Shown: positions 10,391-20,460 of the stretch, one piece after another
How the letters are laid out: the number at the start of each line of letters is the position of its first letter
Position numbering within the stretch: the stretch's first letter is position 1
Assembly: GCA_030248295.1 (NCBI GenBank)
Contig: JASANH010000728.1
Span: 1 to 64,000, forward strand
Source: Mesodorylaimus sp. YZB2_4
Lineage: Eukaryota > Nematoda > Enoplea > Dorylaimida > Dorylaimidae
Direction: 5' to 3'
DNA length: 64,000 bases
The notes under the pieces: model-generated
Seen by the model: only the letters and a program-made list of their open reading frames with translations
What the model was told of the DNA's origin: nothing
Database searches by the model: none
Translations under genes and position numbers: made by a program

Positions 10391-10834
10391 TTCATCATCA
10401 TCATGGTTTACTCTTGGCCAAACATTGACAGTGCACTTTAAGACCAGAAACATGCAGGGCTATAGAACGTAAAAAAGAAAGAGAAGATAGAATTACGGAG
10501 TCTGTGAAATATGCTCACGAAACCATCTAAAAGTGCCCCAGGCTACATTCAACGGCACATCATTCCAGAGAGATATTGAAGAATGCAAAAAACACTGCTT
10601 ATACGATTCCAGATTATGACGTGGCACAATAAGATGGTGATTAGTCTCGGCTAATCGATTAATGGCACGAACAGTGGCATCTTTATGAATAAAACGAATG
10701 TTACAAAAATCATGGTGGCCGTGATAGAATTTATAAAACTGGCACAGTTTTAATCGCTTCTTACGTTCATATAAAGATGACCAGCCAGACAGTTTCAAAG
10801 CGTCATCATAAGAACTCGTAAAATTGTTGGACAT
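10391..10834 (-). mobile_element. 3' end of a CR1/Jockey/RTE-type LINE (relic)
   Basis: On the minus strand a 113-codon frame resembles the region after the RT of many non-LTR elements. There is a basic stretch with LYERKKRLKLCQFYKFYHG, then LIVPRHNLESYKQCFLHS, and the near-terminal ISLWNDVPLNV that matches the usual S-x-W-N-x-L-P pattern. The stop is followed by about 100 bp of 3' UTR and a short ATGATGATG tail (10391-10405 on the plus strand), as in CR1/RTE-like elements. Everything 5' of the RT tail is missing, the normal outcome of incomplete reverse transcription. Clade assignment is uncertain. Confidence 0.6.
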
Positions 10835-11525
10835 GAAATGGACGGCAGATAATCTGTTACCAACATGACTTCAACTAAATTGGCCTGTGGAAACTGCCAC
10901 CGCTGCGCCATTTCCTTCTCAGGTAGACAAGATACGTATACGTACCTACACCTTTATCATCAATTTGTTAGGCCCTAGATCCATTCCACTTTGCCTCCTA
11001 AATGCAAATCGGCACGGATCCTTGCGAGTTCACAGCCTGTTCTTGATCGCAATCTGATTCTGGCGCGTAGAGTGCTGTAGCTAATCAGATTTTTTTACTC
11101 TCCCTCCTTAGTATTCACTGTCCTTAAATCAGGAGCCCATGCATGTTTGCGCTGCTTACAGCTCTGCACTGCTCGCGCGCTTGTTAGATTAGGAGAAGAT
11201 TCGGGGAAGGGGGGAAGAGGGAGGGGGCAGGGATTCGAACCACTAGCTGTAAGATATTTACATGAGTGATGTAATAAAATGGGCAAATAAGCAATGGAGC
11301 CTTAAATTTGTTTTTAAGGTTTTCATGAACCGTATACTGAAGCTTATTTTGGTGCTGTCCCCTTACCAAGTGCAGTAGTGTACCACAGCCTAATTTGTTG
11401 GTTGCTTTTTTCCTTGCTTCACTTGCTTCACCTTGCTCTTTTCAAAATGAGCATGATTCAAACTCACAAACTCACTTACATTCGATATGCACGTATCGAT
11501 TTCTGAAACACACCCACTTGTTTGA
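10835..11525. other. No gene seen
   Basis: There are only short unsupported open frames and a purine-rich patch near 11190-11230. I see no repeat shared with the rest of the window until 11526. Confidence 0.35.
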
Positions 11526-12185
11526 AAAAGGAATCGAAATCTAAAATGATTAACTAAGATCGTGAGTTTGAACAATAAACACCTAAAGGTTGAAAATTAA
11601 TCTCCTGCTGGCACAGTGGCTTTAGCAACTGTCAGCTTGTAAGAACTTAATTATGCATGGCATGCAATATATTTGTGACTGGTAAGATCACAGAAACTGC
11701 CATATCCGCTGTATTTGATTTGATCCCTCGAGGATTTTGTTGCGACAAAAATATGTCCTAGGTAGTTCACTCGGCTACTCTGATGTTCTCCAATGAGCCC
11801 ATGTCTTATCGCAGCCATTACATTTAGGTGGCATCGGGGCGCCAGACGGTGAGACTACCATAGCTAGCCTGCGGTTGTTTTGGATGAAAAGGCTCAGAAG
11901 TACCCGCCACCACCCCGCCTGAGCTCTTTGCGCGAAAATTGGTTTCAATGCAGTGGAACGAGTCGGCGGCCTTCCCTTCTTGCTTCAGTGCAATTTTTCA
12001 GTTGCAACGCTCAATCTGCCGATCACAGCTTTTTATGCAGAAATTCTAAATGTTTATCATTGGGTTAGGAACTCCGCAATTCGTGAAGTTGACTCGGCGG
12101 AGGTGTTGGCAGCGCAGCTCGATTGCAATCACCGCTTCCTCTTGATTGGGGAAAGAGTGTTTGTAACGACTGGTTACAGGTAGCG
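11526..12185 (-). mobile_element. 5'-truncated L1/Tx1-like LINE copy with an internal inversion
   Basis: The block 11526-11815 matches, on the same strand, the 3' end of the large LINE (43048-43370) with moderate divergence. Shared exact words include GGCACAGTGGCTTTAGCAAC and GCCATATCCGCTGTAT. It carries the last ORF2 codons and 3' UTR in minus orientation. Directly beside it, 11940-12180 encodes in PLUS orientation the ORF2 segment that should come just before (RVGGLPFLLQCNF versus RVGGFEFLLHCNF in the large copy). A 3' segment joined to an inverted adjacent 5' segment is the hallmark of twin priming. It is a dead copy with stops. Confidence 0.75.
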
Positions 12186-13254
12186 TCCTGAGTCAAGAGC
12201 GCAAATCCATTGATCGCAATCAGGGTCAACTTTCGCTGCCAAGAGCGCAAATCTTTGTTTGGTTTTCACCTCTCCGCGCTGACCATTGCCAAAAAGAAAA
12301 ACTCGCCGCCGCGTAGCGTGTGCTGTGTGTGGGAGCCATCGAAAATTCAAAATTACGGCCTTCCTTACAAAGTTTTGAGCGAGCATACCACGAAAAGTTT
12401 AATTTGCTTGAAAATGCGTGAGAATCAGGTCCAATGCTATGTTTTTTTGTCAATCTGCACCCGCTTCCGAGAGAGACGGGATTTTAAAGTCGTACGGACG
12501 ATGAGTCGTATGTGCTGCGAGTCTTCTAGACGTCTGTTTACTTGTTCAACTTCAACAGGGCTCAGTATATGTATCTCGTTGATGCCATTCGACATCACTT
12601 AAGTGTACAGCGTTACCGCATAGGCGGTAAATCTTGACAACAATAAGATGCAACAGATGCACAAAAGCGAGTGCACGACGAATGATGACAAACTGTGTTG
12701 TACAAAAAAGGGTTAAAACCCTTTTCTGTATAACACTCTGATAGCTGAAATCCTACCGTCGGCTCAGGTTCGTTAACTAGCACACCGCCACTTCGGCACT
12801 ATCGCTTTTACTTTTTCTCAACAAAGCAGAGAAGGATCGACCGCACAGTGCAACTCCCACCTTCCCACTGCCATCAGCATCCAATAGACTCATATAGTTA
12901 ATGAAATAGTGAAGGAAGGTCAAGAGGTCGGTGGGTGCTCGTATGGGAATGTCCAATACCTTGAGTTTGAGGAGCGGAGCGGCAGCTGCTATAGGGTGGA
13001 AAGTCGAGCAAGTTAAAGGAGATACGTAAGGGTGCTCGGCCAGGAATTCTTGGGACGGGAAAATGTTGTTCGTATTTTCGTTGCGAGAACCTGGTTGTAA
13101 AATCTGGTGGTAAAATACTGCGTGGGTTGAACTAGTGTTTGTCGGGCGGTCGTCGGCGTGGGAAATGAGCGTGGAAATGGAATTGTTTGTGTATGAGATG
13201 AGAAGAGGCGATGTCCGATTTTCTGTGCTTATGGTATACAGACCATACCTTGCC
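12186..13254. other. No assignable gene; short repeat-family fragment at 12645-12695
   Basis: A 159-codon minus-strand frame (12777-13256) has no recognisable domain and abuts the BEL/Pao scrap. About 45 bp at 12645-12695 (containing AGATGCACAAAAGCGAG) matches part of the inverted-repeat family found near 40380-40420. The rest is unassigned. Confidence 0.35.
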
Positions 13255-13632
13255 ATTAGTACTTTACATTACAAATTGATCATCCCATTTGAGATCTGTC
13301 GTCCATAGACTTCAAAAGCAGTGGCGGACATTGACCATGACTGGGCACATGAGGCCAAGAGGGTCGAAGGCCTTATAAATAAAGCTGAATACTGACCGCT
13401 TTGTAGGCTCACCTTCGATGACAGGCTCTGCGTGGTTGATCAAGATCATATTAGAACCAGTGTCCCACTTTATGCGCAAGACCTTCATTTGAGCCGCTTT
13501 TGCTCGGTCCACTTCTGAAATTGCTCTGAGGAATTCTTGATCATTTGAGTTCCACTCTCGCAGATTCATTGATGCTTCAGCGAAAAGCTTCTTTGCGACT
13601 TGATAGAAATCGATTGCATCAGCTCTTCATTG
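13255..13632 (-). pseudogene. BEL/Pao retrotransposon RT fragment
   Basis: On the minus strand the translation contains NLREWNSND, then VLRIKWDTGSN, then KRSVFSFIYKAFDPLGLMCPV. These are the diagnostic C-terminal RT blocks of BEL/Pao elements (the NLRKW-, GxxWD- and FDPLG-type blocks). The frame is also open upstream to about 13632. After a TGA near 13312 the typical SLWTTDLKWDD block continues to ~13262, so one nonsense codon interrupts the relic. No flanking protease, integrase or LTR is present here. A protease-type BEL fragment lies 29 kb away on the same strand. Confidence 0.8.
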
Positions 13633-13803
13633 CACACCTGTGATCATGTTGACTTGTATTTACCTTGCTACCGAGCTGCCACGGAGTTGCATGGATTCGG
13701 CTGAGCTCGTTACTGAAAGTGAGCAATACGCCCAAGCAGAGATCAAATACGATATGGCGATCGCTGATATTGGTTGCTTTGAGAATCGGATGACACTTGA
13801 AAG

Positions 13804-13877
13804 TGTTTCCCGAGCAAGCGCCATTATTCAGGGATAAAAAGAATTTTTATTCCCTCGAATAATGCCACTCGAAACAC
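13804..13877. repeat. Imperfect hairpin
   Basis: Two arms of about 36 nt face each other around CATTATTC..AGGGATAAAAA and its near-complement TTTTTATTCCCTCGAATAATG (13841-13863), with a few indels and a very short loop. It lies between the BEL scrap and the decayed LINE. It could be a tiny foldback remnant. The A/T-rich core makes chance a minor possibility. Confidence 0.5.
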
Positions 13878-15445
13878 AACTCAAAAACCGAAAGAAACAA
13901 ACTCCAACGCCATATTACGGTTCCGGGACGGTTCCCCCTTCCAATTACTGGATTGGAGGTTCGCTCGTCCCTTCCCTGGACTTGCGAGACTTCTTTCTCT
14001 TTGGTTGGTCGCCGTTCCGATAGTTCTCAGTCCATCACTCGCTTGGCCCCGTAGGGGGCGAAGTTGGTGGCGTCAACTTGTCGAAACGTTTAAACATAGT
14101 ATCGATTCTCTTGACAAAGACTGCCCACCAACTCCTGGGTACCGGGTTTGTTGGACCCGCCTGCTTTCGCTGGGTGGGTACCAACCTCAGCGGCACCTCC
14201 CCACCCCCCTTCCCGAACCCGCTGTTCCGCCACTGGGGTTGTCGCCGCTTCATTCGCCTTCGGAACCGCACGATTAATCATTCCCCGCAAGGTATCCAGG
14301 TGAAAAATCACTTGTCCGCCACCCATCGAGTAGATGGCCGCAAAGAACTGACCAACCAGTACCGTAACATGTCCAACCGGCAAACCAGGGGTGCTCTATT
14401 TGGGTGCTGGAAAGAGCTGCTGTTTCGATGAAACGCGATTTCTCGATTTCTTTTTTCTGGACTCCATATCCAACGCTTTGAACTGATCGATTCGAGAAAT
14501 TTGATTTGTTCTCTATGGATAGGAAGAAGAAAGGTTATACCTAGTTTCAGTAGGACAATATCTACTCTAGGCATTATACTTGGGAGTTGATGACTTATTG
14601 CCCCAACACGGTCGAGGTGAATCATGTCCCTTTTGCACACCCCACCCACTTCGACTTGGATGGATTTTCCTACCATAGTTCAGAAGAGTAGTGGTAAAGT
14701 TTACTGCAGGGTATTACATAGACCCTAGTCCTTTGGAGCTAGGTCCTGTAATGGAGTCCCACTCTTATAGTCTCAGGGGTTCCGCTCTGGTGAGTTAAGG
14801 TAGGATTGACTTCATAAGCCTCAAGGCAATGCCGAGAACGCCTGAAATCGGGCGACCGCATAACCCTACTAGGCGTTGCCAAGAGGACTGCGATCTTGGA
14901 CTCATGTAATCCTGTGACATTGCCATAGGACCTGTAGTCAGCTTGTCTAGCTTTACCCTATCTTACCACTTGGCCTGGGCCTATGGGGATTCAGTTTCTA
15001 GCATCTACCTCGAAGAGGTACTAGACTAGGTCTTGAGACACCGACACATGCGCGTCATTTTACGCATTAATGGGCAGCTTAGAGCGAGGCTCCTCACTCT
15101 ATACCTTTGAATCACGCTTAATCATCATGGATTAATGAATTCCCCCTGGTATCCCTGACCTTAGGAAGCGTGCGGCTAGTGCTCCGCCCTTCCGAGCCCA
15201 TAAGATCTTTCAGAGCTCCGATTAACTCAGGAAATCCAAAACGAACGAAGTTGGCAGTTGCGAACAGCCGTTTTTTACCTAGTGGGCAAGCCCACTGGTT
15301 ATACGTTTTAGACCGTAGATCCCCGCTATACAGGGTTCGCGTCTAAGCTTTCTACAAGTATTTTTACTAGCGTCTGTTCCGTGTCAAGCGTGTCCATCCA
15401 AAGTCAAGTCCATTATCCGATTCGTGATTTCGCTTCACAATCGCA
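13878..15445. other. Probable 3' region of the decayed REL-endonuclease LINE, no gene called
   Basis: Several overlapping open frames of up to 122 codons occur on both strands (for example minus 14308-14676), but none shows a known domain. The stretch lies directly downstream of the endonuclease segment of the minus-strand LINE and may be its 3' UTR or older debris. Confidence 0.3.
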
Positions 15446-15892
15446 CTATCGCTCCTCTACCAAACGATTACAGGGTATCGCGCAGTGGGCTTTTATTATA
15501 ATGCCCGAACCGATGACTGCACTCCATTCTGAGCGCTCAATGACCGAGCTGAGCTTATTCCGAGGTATGGGAAGTTCTGCCAAGGTCGCTACTAGGCGCT
15601 TGGTGACTTCTCCGCAGGCTCCGATAAATATCAGATGAACGGTAACTACGTAACCCCAGTCACGAACTAAGTCGCAAGCTAGGTTGTCACCTAGGGGAAA
15701 GTGGCCGTCCACTAAAGGATGGTCCTCTTTCAACATAAAATTTTCAGCATACTTGGCGTATTTACAGCATTCTTGCTGACGCAAGTTAGTGAACCAAGAT
15801 ACTGATACTTCAATTATATATATCCGTTTCGCCTGCTTATCTATCAATACGATATCAGGACGATTATGTCCTAATTTTCTAACAGTTATCAA
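15446..15892 (-). pseudogene. Restriction-like endonuclease domain of the decayed LINE
   Basis: This is a 148-codon minus-strand frame. Near its start it contains RPDIVLIDKQ and then IYIIEVSVSW. The spacing of the PD and the (I)EV-S pair fits the PD-(D/E)XK nuclease core that nicks target DNA in R2-type LINEs. A lysine-rich KYAKYAENF follows, then a conserved-looking VHLIFIGACGEV strand near the end. The frame is intact, unlike the RT. I cannot place the precise clade from sequence alone. Confidence 0.65.
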
Positions 15893-15904
15893 CGGATGAT
15901 CCTA

Positions 15905-16168
15905 AAAGAGATCGTAACGTTCATTGGTTCTTACGCCCTCGATTCTCTGTCTGAAGTGAGGGGATTCTAGCACGCACTCAATAGGGATACTATTGTACAG
16001 ACAGTGCCACGCCGTTATGCCGCTTGACCATCAAACCAGGCCGCCAGTGCAGACATAGCGATAACACGTGTTCAGCCGTCTCGTTTCTTAGACGAGCCGT
16101 AAGGTCAAACAATTCAACCTGCACGTTTAGTCTGTTCCAATATGCATTGGATGACCCTTCAATAACAG
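15905..16168 (-). pseudogene. Zinc-finger-like linker of the decayed LINE
   Basis: Between RT and endonuclease the minus strand encodes RNETAEHVLSLC and then a GLMVKRHNGVA block. This resembles the C-C-H-C element that precedes the endonuclease in R2-type LINEs (E-T-x2-H-x3-x-C, R-H-N). The first cysteine pair is not evident, and two stops follow the RHN block. Confidence 0.45.
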
Positions 16169-16831
16169 CTAGCCTTCTTGCGCGGCCACCTTATTGCTCA
16201 CAATTCCAGAGCTAAGGAGTCCTTTACGCAACCAAGCAAATCTATGGCTCAAGTCAAGGTCCTGGTTTCGAAACAGAGGTGCCACCGTTTTCAGCGAAAG
16301 CAAGTCTCGATACTTCGACTCCTGAGACTTCTCGCGGAGTCTACTCACTATTTCTCTGGCCGCGTCAGTGGGTCTGCTAAAGACCATTTCTAACACGACG
16401 TTGGACTCCTCTTCTGTACTTTCGCGCACAGTGAGAGTCAGCTGCTTAGGATCATAGATCACCTCGAGCGTCACATCCAATCCGCACTCTTTTAGCACAT
16501 CCTGAAAGCCACTGACGATAGTTCTTTTCTTTCGTTTAGTCAACGCTTGCATCAAGGAGAAACAGGGCTTGAGCTCACTGGTCATAGCGATATAACAGTA
16601 AGTGTGAACTATTGACTCGTAGAGTGCCTGTTCAAACGAGCTCAGACTTAGGCCTCCCTTACTCGTGTCTAGGTACAGTCGTGCAACCAAGCTGGATCTA
16701 TGCCGAACTTTAATTAGCACGAGCAAGGTACGAACGGCCTCGTCTAATTTCCTCGCATCACGAACAAAGGAAGTGAACTTCCCGGCTCCTAGTCTTATGT
16801 TCGAGAAATAGTACCTAGAGCTAGAGATCAT
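16169..16831 (-). pseudogene. RT C-terminal (thumb) region of the decayed LINE
   Basis: This 220-codon minus-strand frame includes a block with LDEAVRTLLVL followed by ARLYLDTSKGGLSLSSFE. That is the typical post-catalytic segment of LINE RTs (hydrophobic, then L-Y-L-P-R-x2-G-G-L-G-L). It joins directly onto the motif A region upstream with no intervening RQG or YADD motifs, so an internal deletion removed the catalytic C motif. Confidence 0.6.
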
Positions 16832-16844
16832 TCGCTAAAGGCTG

Positions 16845-17100
16845 CCATCAATTCCAATAGTTCTCAGGACAAATCGTATATAACGTTACTCATGCGAAAC
16901 ACTATCAAATGCTTTAGCAAAATCGATCCAGCAGACACTGAGACCAGGGTCACATCGGTATTTCGCATCTATGACTATGTTACGATCCAATAAATGAGCT
17001 AGGGTGCAGCCTCATACGCCCTTTTTAAGTTCTACCTGATTTCGTGGTAGACCCGTATCGTAACGCCCGATATCTTCTTGAATCCACCACGTGATGATTC
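16845..17100 (-). pseudogene. RT motif A region of the decayed LINE
   Basis: The minus strand encodes GCTLAHLLDRNIV and, about 20 residues later, CWIDFAKAFDSVSHE, the first catalytic aspartate motif of LINE RTs. Three in-frame stops occur (after the KKGV, SHE and GSL blocks). It is followed within 30 bp by the thumb frame. Confidence 0.7.
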
Positions 17101-17231
17101 TCGTTATGAGCTTATAGCAAGTATTCAGGCACGCTATGGTTCGATAATTCCCCGGATCATTCTGGTCCCTAGTTCCCTTGTAGAGCGATACTGCTCTACC
17201 TCAGGAAATCCATCTCGGGAGTTCATGGCTT

Positions 17232-17559
17232 TCATCCTGCCGAAGCATGAGCGAAAAGCTCTAAATTCGCTACGCTAAGAAACTTCCAGCAGAAGTTATG
17301 AATACCTACGGTCTGGCCCAGTTGCTTTCGAGGACCTGGCTTTACCGCATACTTGACGCCAAATCGCGAGCTCATTTCTGGGCTCGTACGTTTGGTCGCC
17401 CTCCCGATGGGGAACATTCTTATCGCAACTTACAGCCCAACTCTCGGTCATCCGATTACTGATATAGGACTTATCAATACCTATAATATTACTCCAGTAA
17501 TCCCGGACAGCGTCAATGGAAACGGGTTGCCCTTCGTCTTTCTTACGAAGCGACTCCAA
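17232..17559 (-). pseudogene. Start of RT domain of the decayed LINE
   Basis: Two overlapping minus-strand frames share one ancestral product. The first gives VRDYWSNIIG and then KATGPD. The second, shifted by one frame, continues with GIHNFCWKFL. The A-x-G-P-D-G-I..W-K pattern marks the beginning of RT in R2-like LINEs. The frameshift lies inside the GPD motif, near 17330. Confidence 0.6.
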
Positions 17560-17744
17560 GATTGGTGCCCATCGAATTCTCTAACGTTCGTCTTCCTTCA
17601 TTTTGACTCTTAGAAGCTTTTTACACTTCTCCAGGTGCAAGACTAGATCGTAGTATAAGACGTACATATCTTGCATGGATCGAAGCTTATGCCTCTTGCC
17701 GAAGACTCGACTTAATTGCTTGAGATTACTTTCCTGTGTCTGAG

Positions 17745-18262
17745 TTAGGAATTTTGGATTAGAGTCTGAATCTTATTACGATTCTCTTCTAACCACTCTT
17801 TGATAGTCTCTAGGGTCCTCGATTTGGTGAGTGTATCGGTAATTGTTTTTGCAACGGAATACACCGCACAATTTAACTGAGTAAAACTCCTAAAGGCATC
17901 CCGAGACCTTGGTAAGATCGTTTCTTGGATCCAATCATTACCGAACTTAATCAACCGATCCAGAACACGGCTATGTCTAAACGGCCTAATCGGTGGGCGA
18001 TAGCTGCCTTTCCTGACATTGTCAAGGACCGATTGACACAGACTGGCGAAATTATCGTATTCAATCTCGGACATGGATATCGCTGGCGGCTTTTCGTCTT
18101 GATCACGGGTCCTCGGGCTCGTTGAAGCTCTAGCCGGACCGAACGAATCGCCTCCATTATTCTCTGCTAGGGCTGGTAACACCAGACCCTCTGACTCACC
18201 GACAAGAGGAAGTTCCCTTGATGGATTAATCCGAGAGGACCCCGCCGGCAGACTGGCTCTCC
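17745..18262 (-). pseudogene. Pre-RT region of the decayed LINE
   Basis: The minus-strand frame is open from the edge of the Harbinger insertion to 17745. It has a charged, disordered N-terminal part and a helical part (from CQSVLDNVRKGSY to ILPRSRDAF). No known domain is recognised. Its position and open frame suggest the N-terminal part of the LINE polyprotein. Across the insertion the same frame continues into 19086-19200 with one stop. Confidence 0.45.
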
Positions 18263-18287
18263 TTAGGACTTAATATCGAGAGGCTAA

Positions 18288-19082
18288 GGGAGAAACTATA
18301 CTTCAGTTTTCTCGTTCAGTCGCAGTTCCGTGCGGAGATCACCGCAGTCTCCGCATCTGAAACTATACTTCCGTCGTGCGGAGTTGTGACTGATGTGCGC
18401 AGGCGCAGATGAGAGACGGAAAAACAGAACAGAACATTTCAAACTTTTTGCGATTCAGTCTCTGTTTTTCTAAGTAATTTAGAAAAAATATTATTTAATC
18501 AAAAAGCAGAAATGTCTGACTCAGAAGAGAATTTACTACTCAAAAAGGCAGTTTCGATTTTGTAGCAGGGCCGAAAACGAAAGCGGCGTGAACGACGATG
18601 GTGCGTGAATCCGTTCAATGAGTCCCGTAAAATTAGACGGTTTCACAATGCCGCAAATTTGACATTTTCTTATTATTGTTTCCTTTATTAAATGCATCCA
18701 TACGTTATGAATCACATCCAAACGGATGATATTGAAGACTGATTTTGGCGGCAGAATATTTCGATAAAAACGCACCCTTTACGTACTATTTTTGGTAAAA
18801 TAGAGTTCCGGCCTTTCAAAATTTTTCAACGAACGGAGTCTGACGGGTTTCGCAATCATTGAAGCCAAGTTGAACAGCAGGCTTCTCGGTAGGCTATACT
18901 TACGGGACAAAGTTTGATTCCCAGACGAAAGGAGATGCGAAGGGGCTGCGGAGCTTTTCCGCGAACACTCCGCACGAAACTGAGATTGAACTGAGACTAT
19001 GGTTTGCAACTATACTCCTGGACTGATCTCGCGCGAACTTCGCACGAACTTCGTGCGATAAAACTGAAGTATAGTTTCTCCC
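18288..19082 (+). mobile_element. PIF/Harbinger-type DNA transposon, 795 bp, with 23-bp TIRs
   Basis: The element starts GGGAGAAACTATACTTCAG and its last 23 bp are the exact reverse complement of its first 23 bp (18288-18310 versus 19060-19082). TAA occurs on both sides (18285-18287, 19083-19085), matching the 3-bp TWA target duplications of the PIF/Harbinger superfamily. Inside is a remnant of a Harbinger nuclease start (see the next entry). At 795 bp it is non-autonomous. It has split the decayed LINE. Confidence 0.8.
18512..18740 (+). pseudogene. Harbinger transposase N-terminal remnant
   Basis: From the ATG at 18512 the frame gives an acidic start (MSDSEENLLL), then after one TAG a basic block RKRKRRERRWCVNPFNESRK. 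This resembles the K/R-rich R-R-x-W-V-x-P start of PIF/Harbinger nucleases. Stops follow at about 18660 and 18710, and the DDE core is absent. It shows what the parent element encoded rather than a working gene. Confidence 0.55.
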
Positions 19083-19085
19083 TAA

Positions 19086-20329
19086 GTTCAGGTCTACGAC
19101 TAGTCTGGCTGGCGCCTGTACTTCGCGGGTAGATTATAGGTTCTCCCTCACTTCGAGGAACACCTTGCATATCGACAGTCGTTTACTCGCTTTGCGCTCT
19201 CCCAACGACTGGGGTCTCTCTTTGCTGCGTGTTGCTCATCGCTTCTCTTGCGATTTCGCCCCGTCGTTCTCTTGTTCAGATCTATTTCTTTCTGATCTAT
19301 ACTTTTAAACTAACGCTTAAGCAGATCTTACAGCATAAGACACTTTTCCTTCAGCAAATAGAACGTCCCAGACGCTTTTCAGCCGTTCACTGTCAACCTT
19401 TCCAGTTGCCTGGGAGGTGCAGCTGTTACCAGCTGCCACCAAGGCGACGATGTCGGCATTCGTCCAGATATTCTTACGTTGGGATCCACGATCGCCCGCT
19501 TGGCTAGCAAGCGGAGCAACGCTCAGGCTAGCGCTCGCTTGACGACTAGCGTCTTCCTTCGAAGCTTGACTACTAGTTCCGGGCTAAGACCCTTCTCCAG
19601 TTGTTGCTGAGCTGTGATCGCGCGCAGCTGGGTTATTTGAAGCCATACTCGGGGCTTTTCTCAGTTTTTTTACTCGTTCCCTTGTCCGTTTCCCCCGCGT
19701 TTCACCCCACGGGTACTGGGTCCAGAACGAGTTCGTACATTTCAGTCAGTTTTTCCGCTGGCATATTCTGCGCCGCCTTCTTTGCTGTCCGAGGGCGATT
19801 TCAAAGTCAGGTTCTCCAGTGCGGCATACCGATTTTCTGTTGTTTTACGCTTCGGGGCATAGAGATTACGAACCCCTTGGCTAACTGCCAGGCCCTATAG
19901 GTGGAAGGACGAGAGAAAAGGGCACTGCCCAATCACAGATTGTTTAACGTGGCCGTAGGCGTTTTCGTCGCTGCGCTTACCACCACGGCATCGAATTGGC
20001 TCTTATGCCCAGGTTCGATAGCTGCTTGTGCAGGCTTCGATAGTTCTAATACCTGATATCAGGGTACCGGTACTCATGCGAGTTCGTGAGTCTATCTTCT
20101 ATCGAGATACTTCGATTGGGCTCCTAGATAGCTCGTTTTCGAGTACCAGTTCTACTAGATTGCCGATGGCTTACAATATATTCTGATCCCGAGGGTCATC
20201 CAGTCCTCGGATCATACTCAGGATCCCACTCGGTCAGCTAACCTATAATTAGCCAGACGGGTCCGCATAATATGTAGCCCAGAGGCTAGAACACCCCCAG
20301 CTACCCACCTTCCGCATTTTTTTGCTTTA
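19086..20329. other. Probable 5' continuation of the decayed LINE, no gene called
   Basis: Immediately right of the Harbinger element the minus-strand frame of the LINE pre-RT region can be followed for roughly 100 bp. Farther on, only short unsupported frames are seen. Confidence 0.3.
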
Positions 20330-20460
20330 CGATTGGTCGGCTGGCTTCCGTGATTCAAGGTACTTGTGCTGAGGTCTTCTCTGTCCCCTGAAACCGCCTC
20401 CACGATTTCCACGAAAACCACCGCTTCCGCGATTTCCTCGAAATCCACCAATTTGACCTT
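20330..20460 (-). other. RGG-box coding fragment
   Basis: One minus-strand frame contains three near-tandem copies of F-R-G-N-R-G-(G/S)-G (for example GGFRGNRGSGGFRGNRGGG). It ends soon after in a basic tail and TAA. RGG boxes bind RNA. The position about 1.2 kb 5' of the decayed LINE's pre-RT region would suit an RNA-binding first ORF or N-terminus of that LINE, but the frame is short and unconfirmed. Confidence 0.4.

Larger units (their letters stand above)
15446..18262 (-). mobile_element. Decayed R2/NeSL-type LINE with restriction-like endonuclease
   Basis: Reading the minus strand gives, in order, a pre-RT region (18262-17745), the start of RT (17559-17232), an RT motif A region (17100-16845), the RT C-terminal thumb (16831-16169), a zinc-finger-like stretch (16168-15905) and a PD-(D/E)XK-type endonuclease (15892-15446). 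RT first and endonuclease last is the order of R2, R4, Hero, NeSL and related LINEs. Frameshifts and stops separate the pieces, and RT motifs B and C are missing. The 5' side is interrupted by a Harbinger-type insertion at 18285. Confidence 0.7.

Noticed and set aside
12777-13256. 159-codon minus-strand frame next to the BEL/Pao scrap
   Set aside because: No known domain and no conserved BEL block. It could be downstream BEL debris, but nothing supports it.
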